Notes: generated by a model from the sequence alone, not told the origin. A DNA stretch of 64,000 nt from Thiosocius sp963736445 (GCA_963736445.1 CAVTOY010000019.1:310001-374000), one strand, 5' to 3'. Positions 1-9,153 are shown, numbered from the stretch's first letter. Made by a program: numbers and translations.

Positions 1-2
1 AG

Positions 3-176
3 ATGGAGTGGTCACTGGATCTGATCAAGGTGCTGATCATCATCGCCCTGATCCTGGCAACCAACCCCACCGCGACGCACTCGATGGCCAAGGCTGCCTT
101 GCACGGTGGAGAGCGGCCACTGGTCGCCAACGATGGCAAGGGCACGGCGCAGGAGGACGCCTCATCGAAGGCCTGA
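3..176 (+). CDS. mnhG: MrpG/MnhG antiporter subunit, C-terminal end (5' cut by window)
   Basis: The frame opens at the window edge and runs to a TGA at 174-176. It encodes one hydrophobic helix (VLIIIALILATNPTATHSMA) and then a short polar tail. A terminal helix followed by a T-A-H-x-x-A-x-A pattern is typical of the MnhG/PhaG subunit of Mrp-type cation/proton antiporters, which is normally 100-130 residues, so most of this gene lies outside the window. It overlaps the next antiporter gene, so it is the upstream part of the same operon. The assignment rests on a short stretch and on context. Confidence 0.6.
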   Translation: MEWSLDLIKVLIIIALILATNPTATHSMAKAALHGGERPLVANDGKGTAQEDASSKA

Positions 177-1138
177 TCGACGTTATCCTGCTGGGTTTTC
201 TGGTGCTGATCGCGATCGCGGCAATCCGCATGCGGGATCTGTTCGGCGTGGTAATCCTGTTCAGCATCTACAGCCTGATGACGGCCGTGCTGTTCATGGA
301 CCTCGACGCCGTCGACGTGGCCTTCACCGAGGCGGCCGTCGGTGCCGGGGTATCGACAGTGTTGATGCTATCCAGTCTGCGCCTGACAAGTCGCTGGGAA
401 CGCCGCCCGGCACACGGCCCGCTGCTGCCGCTGATCGTGGTCAGCATCACCGGGGCGGCGCTGATCTACGGCACGCTGGACGCGCCGCTGCTCGGCGACC
501 ACAGCGCCCCGGTGCACCAGCACGTCGCCCCCCGCTATATCGAACTGGGTCCGGCGGAGGTCGGTATGCCCAATATGGTCACCGCGGTGCTGGCCAGTTA
601 CCGCGGCTACGATACCTTCGGCGAGACCCTGGTAATCTTCACCGCCGGCATCGCAGTACTGCTGTTGCTCGGCGTTCAAGAGGGACCGCACGCTGAACCC
701 GGACGCGCAGCCATCGGCGGCGACCAGGTCGTGCTGCGGGTCGTCGTCAAGCTGCTGATCCCGCTGATCCTGCTGTATGGGCTTTATGTGCAGTTTCACG
801 GCGACTTCGGCGCCGGCGGCGGCTTTCAGGCCGGGGTGATCTTCGCCACCGGCTTCGTACTCTATGATCTGGTGTTCGGCGCAGGCAATGCCCGCCTGGT
901 CGTACCACCAACCTGGCTGCCCCGGCTCGCCGCGATCGGCATATTGATCTATGGCGGTGTCGGCCTGGTCTCCCTATTCGCGGGCAAACCCTTCCTGGAC
1001 TATTCCGCACTGTCGAAGGATCCGGTGGGCGGTCAACACCTAGGCGTGCTGCTGGTCGAACTGGGGGTCGGCATTACCGTGTTCTCCATCGTGCTGGCGA
1101 TCTATCTCGCGCTGGCCGGCAGGAGGCGACAGGCATGA
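164..1138 (+). CDS. Mrp-type antiporter subunit: fused DUF4040 (MbhD/E-like) and MnhB
   Basis: A membrane protein of about 324 residues. The N-terminal part (about 1-75) is DUF4040/MbhD-like, with the family pattern VVILFSIYSLMTAVLFMD and then DVAFTEAAVGAGVSTVL. A middle segment resembles MbhE. The C-terminal part (about 184-320) is MnhB, with FHGDFGAGGGFQAGVIFATG. In Mrp complexes these subunits belong to the cation-translocating half. The start is uncertain. The family normally begins at the IEGLIDVILLGF segment, where no ATG, GTG or TTG lies nearby. An AGGAGG at 151-156 sits 7 nt before an ATC at 164; the alternative is CTG at 173. The gene overlaps mnhG and mnhC. Confidence 0.85.
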   Translation: MEGLIDVILLGFLVLIAIAAIRMRDLFGVVILFSIYSLMTAVLFMDLDAVDVAFTEAAVGAGVSTVLMLSSLRLTSRWERRPAHGPLLPLIVVSITGAALIYGTLDAPLLGDHSAPVHQHVAPRYIELGPAEVGMPNMVTAVLASYRGYDTFGETLVIFTAGIAVLLLLGVQEGPHAEPGRAAIGGDQVVLRVVVKLLIPLILLYGLYVQFHGDFGAGGGFQAGVIFATGFVLYDLVFGAGNARLVVPPTWLPRLAAIGILIYGGVGLVSLFAGKPFLDYSALSKDPVGGQHLGVLLVELGVGITVFSIVLAIYLALAGRRRQA

Positions 1139-1542
1139 GCGAACTACCGGGGCTCTATAACTACTGGATCGCCGTATTCCTGATGATGGCCGGCTTCTAT
1201 GTGGTCATCTCTCAGGGCAATCTGGTCAAGAAGCTGGTCGGCCTGGCGTTGTTTCAGACCTCGGTCTTTATCCTGTATATATCGCTGGGCAAGGTCGCCG
1301 GCGGCAGTGCGCCGATCTTCGATGTCACGGTCACCGTCTACTCGAACCCTCTGCCGCACGTGCTGATACTGACCGCGATCGTCGTCGGCCTCGCCACCTC
1401 CGCCGTCGGTCTGGCCCTGATCGTACGGATTCAGGAGGCCTACGGCAGCGTCGAAGAGGACGATATCCATGCGCAGGATCTGATCGACGACAAGCGCATG
1501 GCACCGATGGAACCCTTTGGGCCGGAGGATGATCGGCAGTGA
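1135..1542 (+). CDS. mnhC: Mrp-type antiporter subunit C (NuoK-like)
   Basis: A protein of 135 residues with three hydrophobic helices, homologous to MnhC/MrpC and to NuoK of complex I. Recognisable segments are the first helix (IAVFLMMAGFYVVI), GLALFQTSVFILYI and the conserved PLPHVLILTAIVVGLATSAV near residues 73-92. The C-terminal 35 residues are acidic and polar, longer than in most MrpC. The ATG overlaps the end of the preceding gene by 4 nt, and the stop overlaps the following mnhD start by 4 nt, so the genes are translationally coupled. In the family this subunit takes part in ion translocation across the inner membrane. Confidence 0.9.
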   Translation: MSELPGLYNYWIAVFLMMAGFYVVISQGNLVKKLVGLALFQTSVFILYISLGKVAGGSAPIFDVTVTVYSNPLPHVLILTAIVVGLATSAVGLALIVRIQEAYGSVEEDDIHAQDLIDDKRMAPMEPFGPEDDRQ

Positions 1543-3023
1543 CCCTGCTCGATCACCTTCCGGTGCTGGTGGTGCTGCTGCCGCTGTTTGCAGCGCCATT
1601 GTGCGTGCTCATCGACCGTGCACGTCCGGCCTGGCTGCTATCGCTGATCGCATCCTTTCTCAGCCTCGCTGCGGCGATAACGCTGCTGGTGCAGGTCTCG
1701 GGCAGCGGCACCATCCGGTATCAGCTGGGAGGCTGGGCCGCGCCCTGGGGTATCGAATACCGTATCGACCTGCTCAGCGCCTATGTACTGCTGATCATCA
1801 GCGCAATCGCCCCGCTGGTAATGGTCTTCGCGCTGCGCAGCGTCGAAAAGGAGATCCCGAGAGAGCGCATCGCCCGCTTCTATGCCGCGATGCTGCTGGT
1901 CTTTGCCGGACTTGCCGGCATCACCGTGACCGGGGATGCCTTCAACCTGTTCGTCTTCCTCGAGATCTCATCACTGGCTTCGTATGCAGTGATCAGCATG
2001 GGTAGTGACCGGCGCGCACTGAACGCGGCCTTCCAGTACCTGGTGATGGGCACCATCGGCGCCACCTTCATCCTGATCGGTATCGGCTTCCTGTACATGA
2101 TGACCGGCACGCTGAACATGATTGACCTCGCCGAAAGGCTGCCGGCGGTTTCGGAGACGCGCACGGTGCGCGCCGGTTTCGCGTTTCTCACCGTCGGCAT
2201 CGGCCTCAAGCTGGCGCTGTTCCCGCTGCATCTGTGGCTGCCCAATGCCTACGCCTATGCACCGTCCGCAGTGACGGCCCTTCTCGCCGCCACGGCGACC
2301 AAGGTCGCGGTCTATGCGCTGCTGCGCTTCCTGCTCGAGATCTTCGGCGTGCAGTTCTCGCTGCAGGCGATGCCCCTCGACCTGATCCTGATGGTGTTGG
2401 GCCTCGCCGGCATTCTGTCGGCATCACTGGTCGCCGTCTTCCAGCAGAACGTCAAGCGCATGCTGGCCTATTCCAGCGTCGCGCAGATCGGCTACATGAT
2501 GCTCGGCATCGGCTTGGCCTCGACCACCGGCGTCACCGCGGCCATCCTGCATGTCTTCAACCACGCGTTGATGAAGGGTGCGCTGTTTCTCGCGCTGGGT
2601 GCCGTGGCCTACCGGATCGGGTCGGTGACGCTGCGCGATTTCGCAGGACTCGGGCAGCGGATGCCCTGGACCATGGCGGCGATCGTCATCGGCGGTCTCA
2701 GTCTGGTCGGCGTGCCCCCCACGGTCGGTTTCGTCAGCAAGTGGTATCTGGTGCTCGGCACCCTGGAGCAGGGACTGTGGCCCGTGGCGCTGCTGATACT
2801 GCTGGGTTCTCTGCTGGCACTGATCTACATCTGGAGGCTGGTCGAAGCGGCCTATTTCGGCCAGCCCGCCGGCGATGCAGCGACGGTGCAGGAGGCGCCG
2901 CTGTCGATGCTGATCCCGATCTGGATCCTGGTCGGCGCCAATATCTACTTCGGTCTGTATACCGAGGTCAGCGTCGGCGTCGCGAGCCGAGCCGCCACCC
3001 AACTGATGGGGATCGAGGGTTGA
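1539..3023 (+). CDS. mnhD: Mrp-type antiporter subunit D (proton-conducting NuoM/N-like)
   Basis: A 494-residue polytopic protein of the proton_antipo_M family. The central region carries the family landmarks: FPLHLWLPNAYAYAPSAVTA near residues 225-245, a conserved Lys before ALLRFL, KRMLAYSSVAQIGYM near 305, and HVFNHALMKGALF near 338. These mark the proton half-channel residues known from NuoM/NuoN and MrpD. The ATG overlaps mnhC, and the stop overlaps the TTG start of the next ND-type gene by 3 nt. It is the canonical antiporter subunit of this operon and two further ND-like genes follow. Length is normal for the family. Confidence 0.92.
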   Translation: MTLLDHLPVLVVLLPLFAAPLCVLIDRARPAWLLSLIASFLSLAAAITLLVQVSGSGTIRYQLGGWAAPWGIEYRIDLLSAYVLLIISAIAPLVMVFALRSVEKEIPRERIARFYAAMLLVFAGLAGITVTGDAFNLFVFLEISSLASYAVISMGSDRRALNAAFQYLVMGTIGATFILIGIGFLYMMTGTLNMIDLAERLPAVSETRTVRAGFAFLTVGIGLKLALFPLHLWLPNAYAYAPSAVTALLAATATKVAVYALLRFLLEIFGVQFSLQAMPLDLILMVLGLAGILSASLVAVFQQNVKRMLAYSSVAQIGYMMLGIGLASTTGVTAAILHVFNHALMKGALFLALGAVAYRIGSVTLRDFAGLGQRMPWTMAAIVIGGLSLVGVPPTVGFVSKWYLVLGTLEQGLWPVALLILLGSLLALIYIWRLVEAAYFGQPAGDAATVQEAPLSMLIPIWILVGANIYFGLYTEVSVGVASRAATQLMGIEG

Positions 3024-4504
3024 GCGGGGCGCCGCTGCTGGCCTGGATCCTGGCGGTGCCGATACTCGGGGCAATCGGTGTCGCCTTGGCGCGGCACAAG
3101 CCCAATCTGCGCGAAGGCGTGAGCATTGCCGCCGGCGTGCTCCTGTTCCTCTTGGTCGCGACCCTCGCCGCGACCATCTCCTGGGATGCAGCGCCGACCC
3201 TAGTGCTGGCCGAGCCCATGCAGGGCCTCACGCTGGCCCTGACACCAGAACCCTTGGGGATGTTGTTCGCGCTGGTCGCCAGCTTCCTGTGGCCGATCAC
3301 TACCCTGTACGCACTCGGCTATATGCGCGCCCATCACGAGCAGAATCAGACACGTTTCTTCGTCGCCTTCGCCGTCTCGATCGGCGCGGCCATGGGCATC
3401 GCACTGGCCGGCAATATGCTGACGCTGTTCGTATTCTACGAGATCCTGTCGGTGGCCACCTACCCGCTGGTGACACATGCCGGCACAGACAAGGCGAAAC
3501 GCGCCGGCCGCCTCTACCTGGGCCTGCTGATGGGTACCTCGATCGGCTTCCTGCTGTTGGCCATGGTCTGGACCTGGCAGCTGACCGGCACGTTGGACTT
3601 TACGCCCGGCGGCGTGTTTGGTGACAAAGTCGGCAGCGGTATGCTCAGCGTTCTGCTGGTGCTCTATGTGTTCGGCACCGGCAAGGCGGCGATCATGCCC
3701 TTTCATCGCTGGTTGCCGGCGGCGATGGTGGCACCGACGCCGGTTTCGGCGCTGTTGCACGCCGTCGCGGTCGTCAAGGCCGGGGTATTCACTATCCTCA
3801 AGGTCACAGTCTATATCTTCGGCATCGATACCATTGCGGGTCTCGCAGCCGCCGATTGGCTGCTCGCTCTGGCCGGATTTACCATCTTGATGGCCTCGAT
3901 CATTGCACTGCGCAAAGACAACCTGAAAGCCCGCCTGGCGTACTCGACCATTAGTCAACTCAGCTATATCGTGTTGGGTGCGATGTTAGGGGTCGTCGCC
4001 GGCGCAGTCGGCGGCGGTCTGCATATCGCAATGCACGCCTTCGGCAAGATCACGCTTTTCTTCTGCGCCGGCGCCATTATGGTCACGGCGCACAAGACCC
4101 GGGTAAGCCAGCTCAACGGTATCGGCCGGCGCATGCCATGGACCATGGGTGCCTTCACCGTGGGCGCCGTGTCGATGATCGGTGCGCCACCGGCGGCGGG
4201 CTTTATCTCCAAATGGTATCTGGTGCTGGGTTCACTGGAGGCCCAGCAGTTGTTCGCATTAGCGGTGATTGTGATCTCGACGGTGCTCAATGCCGCCTAT
4301 TTCATGCCCATCATCTATGCCGCCTTCTTCAAGGCAGAGGATCCGGCGCAAGATCAGGATCCGCATGGCGGGGGGCATGCCGACCACGGCGAGGCGCCTT
4401 GGCCGATCCTGCTGGCGCTGGTGACGACTGCGCTATTCGCCGTGCTGTTGTTTTTCTTTCCGGGCGCCCCGCTGGCGCTCGTCCAGCGAATGGTAGCCCT
4501 GTGA
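3020..4504 (+). CDS. Second MrpD/NuoM-like proton-conducting subunit
   Basis: The product is 494 residues and starts at TTG 3020, overlapping the upstream TGA. It is a second ND-type antiporter subunit, distinct from its neighbour, with MPFHRWLPAAMVAPTPVSAL in the broken-helix region, a Lys in VVKAGVFTILK, KARLAYSTISQLSYI and HIAMHAFGKITLFF. It ends in a His-rich loop (DPHGGGHADHGEAP near residues 455-468) before a last helix. Paralogous ND-type subunits side by side occur in Mrp variants and in the Mbh/Mbs family. The gene is fused by overlaps on both sides (TGATG at the 3' end), so it is probably one subunit of the same complex. Confidence 0.88.
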   Translation: MSGAPLLAWILAVPILGAIGVALARHKPNLREGVSIAAGVLLFLLVATLAATISWDAAPTLVLAEPMQGLTLALTPEPLGMLFALVASFLWPITTLYALGYMRAHHEQNQTRFFVAFAVSIGAAMGIALAGNMLTLFVFYEILSVATYPLVTHAGTDKAKRAGRLYLGLLMGTSIGFLLLAMVWTWQLTGTLDFTPGGVFGDKVGSGMLSVLLVLYVFGTGKAAIMPFHRWLPAAMVAPTPVSALLHAVAVVKAGVFTILKVTVYIFGIDTIAGLAAADWLLALAGFTILMASIIALRKDNLKARLAYSTISQLSYIVLGAMLGVVAGAVGGGLHIAMHAFGKITLFFCAGAIMVTAHKTRVSQLNGIGRRMPWTMGAFTVGAVSMIGAPPAAGFISKWYLVLGSLEAQQLFALAVIVISTVLNAAYFMPIIYAAFFKAEDPAQDQDPHGGGHADHGEAPWPILLALVTTALFAVLLFFFPGAPLALVQRMVAL

Positions 4505-4803
4505 TGGAAACACCGCATAAGGAGACGCCGCCGGACGCGGCGGGCGAGCCGCCGAAGCACTGGCTGTACCGCACCGAAAACCTGCCCAAGCTGTGGATGC
4601 TGCAGATCCTGATACTGGTGCTGGCGCTAATCCCGGAATTCTTCGTCCACCACCACCCGCATTTCGAGCGTGAGGGCTTTACCCTGGACGCGAGCTTCGG
4701 TTTCTACGCCTGGTATGGTTTTCTGGCCTGCGCCGGCATGGTAGCGCTGGCCAAGATTCTCGGCATCTTTCTGAAGCGCAAGGACAGCTATTATGACGAC
4801 TGA
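4504..4803 (+). CDS. Small two-helix membrane protein inside the antiporter operon
   Basis: A protein of 99 residues with no family I recognise. A polar N-terminus rich in Pro and Lys is followed by a hydrophobic helix (MLQILILVLALIPEFFVHHH, about 39-58) that ends in three His. A second helix (FYAWYGFLACAGMVALAKIL, about 70-90) follows, then a charged tail. The ATG overlaps the previous stop (TGATG) and its own end overlaps the next gene by 11 nt, so it is translated with the antiporter subunits. The position suggests an accessory or assembly subunit, which is inference from context only. Confidence 0.7.
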   Translation: METPHKETPPDAAGEPPKHWLYRTENLPKLWMLQILILVLALIPEFFVHHHPHFEREGFTLDASFGFYAWYGFLACAGMVALAKILGIFLKRKDSYYDD

Positions 4804-6481
4804 CCTCGCGTTTCCGCCGGGCCTGATTCTCGTCCTGGGCGCCGTGCTCATCCCCTTCGCTGGCGAGCGACAGCGTCTGCTGCTGTTGCTCGGCCTGCCG
4901 CTGCTGACGCTGGCCGCGGTATGGTGGCTGCCCGACGGCAGCCTGTTGCAGCTGGGCTTTCTCGACTACACGCTGGAGCCGGTCAAATCGACCGCCGAGG
5001 GCCGCCTGTTTGCGACCGTATTCTCGATCATGGCCTTCGCCGGCGGACTCTATGCGTATCGCCAGGCCAGCACCCTTGAGCTGACCGCCGCCTTCATCTA
5101 TGCGGGCTCGGCGATCGGTGTGACCTTCGCCGGTGACCTGCTGACCCTGTTCGTGTTCTGGGAGCTCATGGCCTTCGGCTCGACCGTGGTCGTGTGGTCC
5201 GCAGGCACCGTCGGCGCCCAGCGGGCCGGCCTGCGCTATCTGCTGGTCCATCTGTTGGGCGGGGTGATCCTGATGGTCGGCATCGTGGCCCAGGTAGCCG
5301 CGACCGGATCACTCGCCTTCGCTGCGATGACGCCCGACAGCCTGGCTACCGGGCTGATCCTTATTGGCTTCCTGGTCAACGCCGGCGCCCCACCACTGTC
5401 TGCCTGGATCGCCGACGCCTATCCGGAGGCCACGCCGAGCGGCACCGTGTTCTTGTCTGCATTCACGACCAAGACCGCGGTCTATGCGCTGCTGGTCGGC
5501 TTCCCGGGCGCCGAAATCCTAGTCCCGATCGGCCTCTATATGGTCTTCTACGGCATCATCTATGCGCTGCTGGAAAACGACATGCGGCGCATTCTCGCCT
5601 ACAGCATCGTCAACCAGGTGGGCTTCATGGTGGCGGCGATCGGCATCGGTACCCCGATGGCGCTGAACGGTGCGGCGGCCCACGCGTTTGCGCACATCAT
5701 CTACAAGGCCCTGCTATTGATGTCGGCCGGCAGCGTGCTGATGATGACGGGCAAACGCAAGTGCACCGATCTCGGCGGCCTGTTCCAGAGCATGCCGCAG
5801 ACCGCGATCAACGGCATCGTCGGCGCACTGGCGATCTCAGCCTTTCCGTTCACCTCCGGCTTCGTGACCAAATCCCTGGAGACCCAGGCCGCTGCGAACG
5901 AAGGCATGGTCTTGGTCTGGCTGCTGATGCTGGCCGCGTCGGCCGGTGTGTTCCTGCACGCGGGCATCAAGTTTCCCTGGTTCGTATTCTTTCAGAAGGA
6001 TTCGGGGCTGCGACCACCAGACCCACCGGGCAATCTGCGTTACGCGATGTGGTCGTTCTCGTTTCTGTGCCTGGCGCTCGGCGTCTACCCCGCCCCGCTG
6101 TACGCGATCCTGCCTTACCCGGTCGACTACCAGCCCTACACCGTCGATCACCTGGTCACCCAGTTCCAGATCCTGTTGTTCGCGGGCTTTGCATTCTTCG
6201 TGATGCTCAAGCAGATGCGGCGCACACTGACCATCAGCCTCGACTTCGACTGGTTCTATCGCAAGTTCCTGAAGGCCATCGGCAATGAATTTACCGTGCG
6301 CACCAGTGCGGCGCGTGACGAAAAAGAGGAGCAGGCCCTGGTCGGCGTTTGGCGACTGGTCGATAAACTCTACCAGCACCACGGCCCGCAGGGCATGCTT
6401 GCCCGCTCCTGGCCGACCGGGAGCATGGTGATCTGGGTCGCTGCGCTGCTGGGTCTGTCGCTGCTGCTCTATTACTTCTGA
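4793..6481 (+). CDS. Third ND-type proton-conducting subunit (NuoL/MrpA-D family)
   Basis: A 562-residue polytopic protein of the proton_antipo_M family, longer than the two preceding paralogues. Landmarks include LFVFWELMAFGSTVVVWSAG near residues 122-142, APPLSAWIADAYPEATPSGT near 200-220, NDMRRILAYSIVNQVGFMV near 262, and HAFAHIIYKALLLMSAGSV near 297. The C-terminal 110 residues form a soluble-looking stretch between terminal helices (DFDWFYRKFLKAIGNEF), as in ND5-like lateral extensions. It is the last gene of the operon; an AT-rich gap follows. No full-length MrpA is visible in the window, so the operon has several ND-type subunits but lacks a recognisable A subunit here. Confidence 0.87.
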   Translation: MTTDLAFPPGLILVLGAVLIPFAGERQRLLLLLGLPLLTLAAVWWLPDGSLLQLGFLDYTLEPVKSTAEGRLFATVFSIMAFAGGLYAYRQASTLELTAAFIYAGSAIGVTFAGDLLTLFVFWELMAFGSTVVVWSAGTVGAQRAGLRYLLVHLLGGVILMVGIVAQVAATGSLAFAAMTPDSLATGLILIGFLVNAGAPPLSAWIADAYPEATPSGTVFLSAFTTKTAVYALLVGFPGAEILVPIGLYMVFYGIIYALLENDMRRILAYSIVNQVGFMVAAIGIGTPMALNGAAAHAFAHIIYKALLLMSAGSVLMMTGKRKCTDLGGLFQSMPQTAINGIVGALAISAFPFTSGFVTKSLETQAAANEGMVLVWLLMLAASAGVFLHAGIKFPWFVFFQKDSGLRPPDPPGNLRYAMWSFSFLCLALGVYPAPLYAILPYPVDYQPYTVDHLVTQFQILLFAGFAFFVMLKQMRRTLTISLDFDWFYRKFLKAIGNEFTVRTSAARDEKEEQALVGVWRLVDKLYQHHGPQGMLARSWPTGSMVIWVAALLGLSLLLYYF

Positions 6482-6961
6482 GCCAGGCCATATCGAGTCG
6501 GTAAGCTGAACGGCGCGCGATGAACACGATTTGTAAGACGCGGGCGGCCAAGCAGATCCAACCCTATTTGTATTCGTTAATAAACTAAAAATAAACAAAA
6601 CCGCTACGCCCGTGGCGGTGCCGACGCCAGAGATCCCGATCGTATCCCGAACTCTCGCCCAGGATCTGCATAAGCCCTAATCCCTGGACGGGGTTTTGCC
6701 GAACGCAAAATAAACAAAATGTAGACATTGCGAGGCGGCATGAGATGCGTCCGACATCTGACTCCTTACCGATTCGCGCCGCGCTGTGGCGGCTTTGGAT
6801 CTTGGTGCTTTAACTCAGATCAAAGACGCGCTGCGTTTGAATGTGATTCGATGATCGCGACAAAAACCACAAACAATAAAAATAAACGCGCCGCTTCTGC
6901 CGCTCCGCTCAGAACGGTGAATAACAAACGCGTAACGCCACATCAGAGGAGGATAGCCATC
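6482..6961 (+). promoter_or_regulatory. AT-rich intergenic region upstream of the cytochrome operon
   Basis: This 480-base gap holds no convincing gene. Three similar A-rich motifs, centred on AAAATAAAC, lie at 6587-6600, 6707-6720 and 6875-6890, against an otherwise GC-rich background. They could be protein-binding or DNA-bending sites of the cytochrome operon promoter. The first gene downstream has a strong AGAGGAGG ribosome-binding site at about 6946-6953. No clear -35/-10 pair was identified. Confidence 0.4.
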
Positions 6962-8221
6962 ATGTCGCTGATTCATGGATTAGTGCGCGTCTCGAGCGCA
7001 TTATGCCTGCTGGCACCGTCAGTGTTTGCCGCCGAGGCGGTCCAGCACGTCGATGCCGAGGCCTGCAAGCAATGCCACGAGGAGATTTACACCCAGTGGA
7101 AGGGGTCGATGCATGCCAACAGCTCGGCGCTCAAGGATCCTATCCATGGTGCGTTTTACAAGAACGTGATGGGTGACCCAACGCAGGAGGATCTGCGTAC
7201 CAAGAAGGGCAAGTACCCGGTCTGTCTCAAGTGCCATGCACCGGTCGCGGCGATGGACAAAAAGACCAAACTGGATGCCAAGAAGTCCTACATGGACGGC
7301 ATCAGCTGCACCACCTGTCACTCCTTTAAGGCCTTCAAGGGCACCGATACCGCCGACGGCAAGCCGCTCTACGGCATCGACGCCTACGAGATAGACAAGA
7401 CCAGTCTCCACGGACCCTCGGGGATCAGTTACACCACGGAGCGGACGCCCGAGGGCGCAGCTTGGCCGACGCCGGTTCACCACCCGGTACCGATCGAGGG
7501 TAACAAGTCCGCACTGTTCAAGAGTAACGACGCCTGCATGGGTTGCCACGAGAAACGCAGCAATGCGCACGGCACACCATTGTGTCGTACCGGCAACGAA
7601 TACCGTACATCGAATAACTTCGTGAGCTGTCAGGCCTGCCACATGGCCATCGTCAGCGTGCCGAAGATGAAAGACGGCGAAGTGGTACCGGGGGAGATGG
7701 TCAACATCCCGGATCACAGCATGGCCGGCGGTCACGACGGCAAGATGGTCACCCGCGGCATCGCAATGAGCATGGATACGCGGCAGGAAGGCGACACCAT
7801 CAAGACCACGCTGATCGTGCGCAATCGCCTGCCGCACGCCTATCCAACCGGCGCGCCCTTCCGCAACTTCTATATCCGCGTGGCAACTTACGACAAAGAC
7901 GGCAAGATGCTGTGGAAGAACTACAAAGTGCACCCGATCAAGGACGACCCCAAAGCGGCATTCTGGTACACGCTGGGTGACGCGGCCGGCAAACCAACGT
8001 CACCACCCAAGGCCACGCAGGTGCTCAAGGATACCCGTCTGAAGCCAAACGAAGTGCGGACGCTGGAGTACGACATCCCGCTGCAGCCGGGCACCAGTAT
8101 CGTGCGCGCCGAGGCGCTGTACGACCTGATGCTGCCCCCGATCAAGGCGAAGATGAAGGACAAGCTGCCGGCCGATCTGTTGCAGCCGAAGCTGGCCGCA
8201 TCCGCCGAGATCCGGCTGTGA
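6962..8221 (+). CDS. Secreted pentaheme c-type cytochrome
   Basis: A 419-residue protein with an N-terminal signal peptide (cleavage near residue 24) and five CXXCH motifs: CKQCH at 35-39, then CLKCH, CTTCH, CMGCH and CQACH. All lie in the first 240 residues and resemble the cytochrome c554-like multiheme fold. The remaining 180 residues lack hemes and look beta-rich. The ATG at 6962 is chosen for the AGAGGAGG ribosome-binding site and the signal peptide directly after it. It is the first gene of an apparent operon with a tetraheme cytochrome, an Fe-S protein and an NrfD-type membrane protein. It probably carries electrons between that complex and a periplasmic partner; the partner is unknown. 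Confidence 0.85.
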   Translation: MSLIHGLVRVSSALCLLAPSVFAAEAVQHVDAEACKQCHEEIYTQWKGSMHANSSALKDPIHGAFYKNVMGDPTQEDLRTKKGKYPVCLKCHAPVAAMDKKTKLDAKKSYMDGISCTTCHSFKAFKGTDTADGKPLYGIDAYEIDKTSLHGPSGISYTTERTPEGAAWPTPVHHPVPIEGNKSALFKSNDACMGCHEKRSNAHGTPLCRTGNEYRTSNNFVSCQACHMAIVSVPKMKDGEVVPGEMVNIPDHSMAGGHDGKMVTRGIAMSMDTRQEGDTIKTTLIVRNRLPHAYPTGAPFRNFYIRVATYDKDGKMLWKNYKVHPIKDDPKAAFWYTLGDAAGKPTSPPKATQVLKDTRLKPNEVRTLEYDIPLQPGTSIVRAEALYDLMLPPIKAKMKDKLPADLLQPKLAASAEIRL

Positions 8222-8265
8222 ACGTAGGCGCCGCAAAGCTAGCCGCTTAGGACGGGGCTGGCGCA

Positions 8266-9153
8266 GTGCGCAAGCTGGTTCGAACCGCCGTATCGCTGGC
8301 CACTGCGCTGGCGCTTCTGATGGCGACCGCCGCCAGCGCAGTGGACCAGCCAGAGGCATCCGGCGCGAGCGAAGGGTCGGGTGGCGTCGACGACTGGGAC
8401 TGGGGCGCCATCGGCGAGCTGGATGACGCCCCGGTGGTGAGCCGACCCTCCGCCTCCGGCTGGTGGACCGAGCATACGTTCAAGAAAACGGGTGAGGTCG
8501 AGAACGCCAGGCCGGACCTCGCTGCAACGCCACGACCGGCCTATGCCGTGTTCAAAGACGTGCCGTCCTTCGAAGTGATTCCCAGCGAGCGCGATGCCGA
8601 CATGCACCCCTGCTCCAACTGCCATCAATGGGTGTTGAGCGATCCCACGCCACGCGCGCTGAAGACACCGCACGACAATTTCGAGTTGCAACACGGCCTG
8701 CATGGTAAGGGTAAATTTTGGTGTTTCACCTGCCACCACCTGGACGACAAGGGCGGGCTGAAAACCCTTGAGGGTGAAAAACTCGAGTTCAGCGATGCCT
8801 ACGTGCTGTGCAGTCAGTGTCATCCCAACCAGGCGCGCGACTGGGCGTTCGGCGCCCACGGCAAGCGTCAGGGCAACTGGCAAGGGACGCGGCAGGTATT
8901 CAACTGTACCGCCTGTCACTACCAGCACCGACCGGCCCTCAAGGCGCGCGCGCCGAAATCCGGACCCGGCATCCGCATGGGTCTTGAGCGACCACCACAC
9001 TGGGTAGCCAAGGACAAACGGCAGGACATCGAACAGCTTACGCATGCCGCTGGCCAGACAGAGGCGGCCGCGCAAGAGCAGACCAGCACGCAGCGCGATT
9101 CAGGTGAGGATCGCATCGACTCGGCAAAGCGGGCCGACAATGAAAAATCCTGA
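8266..9153 (+). CDS. Periplasmic tetraheme c-type cytochrome
   Basis: A protein of 295 residues starting at GTG 8266, with a signal peptide (about residues 1-26) followed by an acidic linker. Four heme motifs are present: CSNCH, CFTCH, CSQCH and CTACH, between about residues 120 and 225, each followed by aromatic or basic residues. The C-terminal 60 residues are low-complexity and charged. The next gene's ATG lies 14 nt inside its 3' end, indicating co-translation with the Fe-S subunit. By analogy with Hmc, Nrf and Dsr-type complexes it would be the periplasmic electron-transfer subunit of the NrfD complex. The subfamily is not certain. Confidence 0.82.
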   Translation: MRKLVRTAVSLATALALLMATAASAVDQPEASGASEGSGGVDDWDWGAIGELDDAPVVSRPSASGWWTEHTFKKTGEVENARPDLAATPRPAYAVFKDVPSFEVIPSERDADMHPCSNCHQWVLSDPTPRALKTPHDNFELQHGLHGKGKFWCFTCHHLDDKGGLKTLEGEKLEFSDAYVLCSQCHPNQARDWAFGAHGKRQGNWQGTRQVFNCTACHYQHRPALKARAPKSGPGIRMGLERPPHWVAKDKRQDIEQLTHAAGQTEAAAQEQTSTQRDSGEDRIDSAKRADNEKS

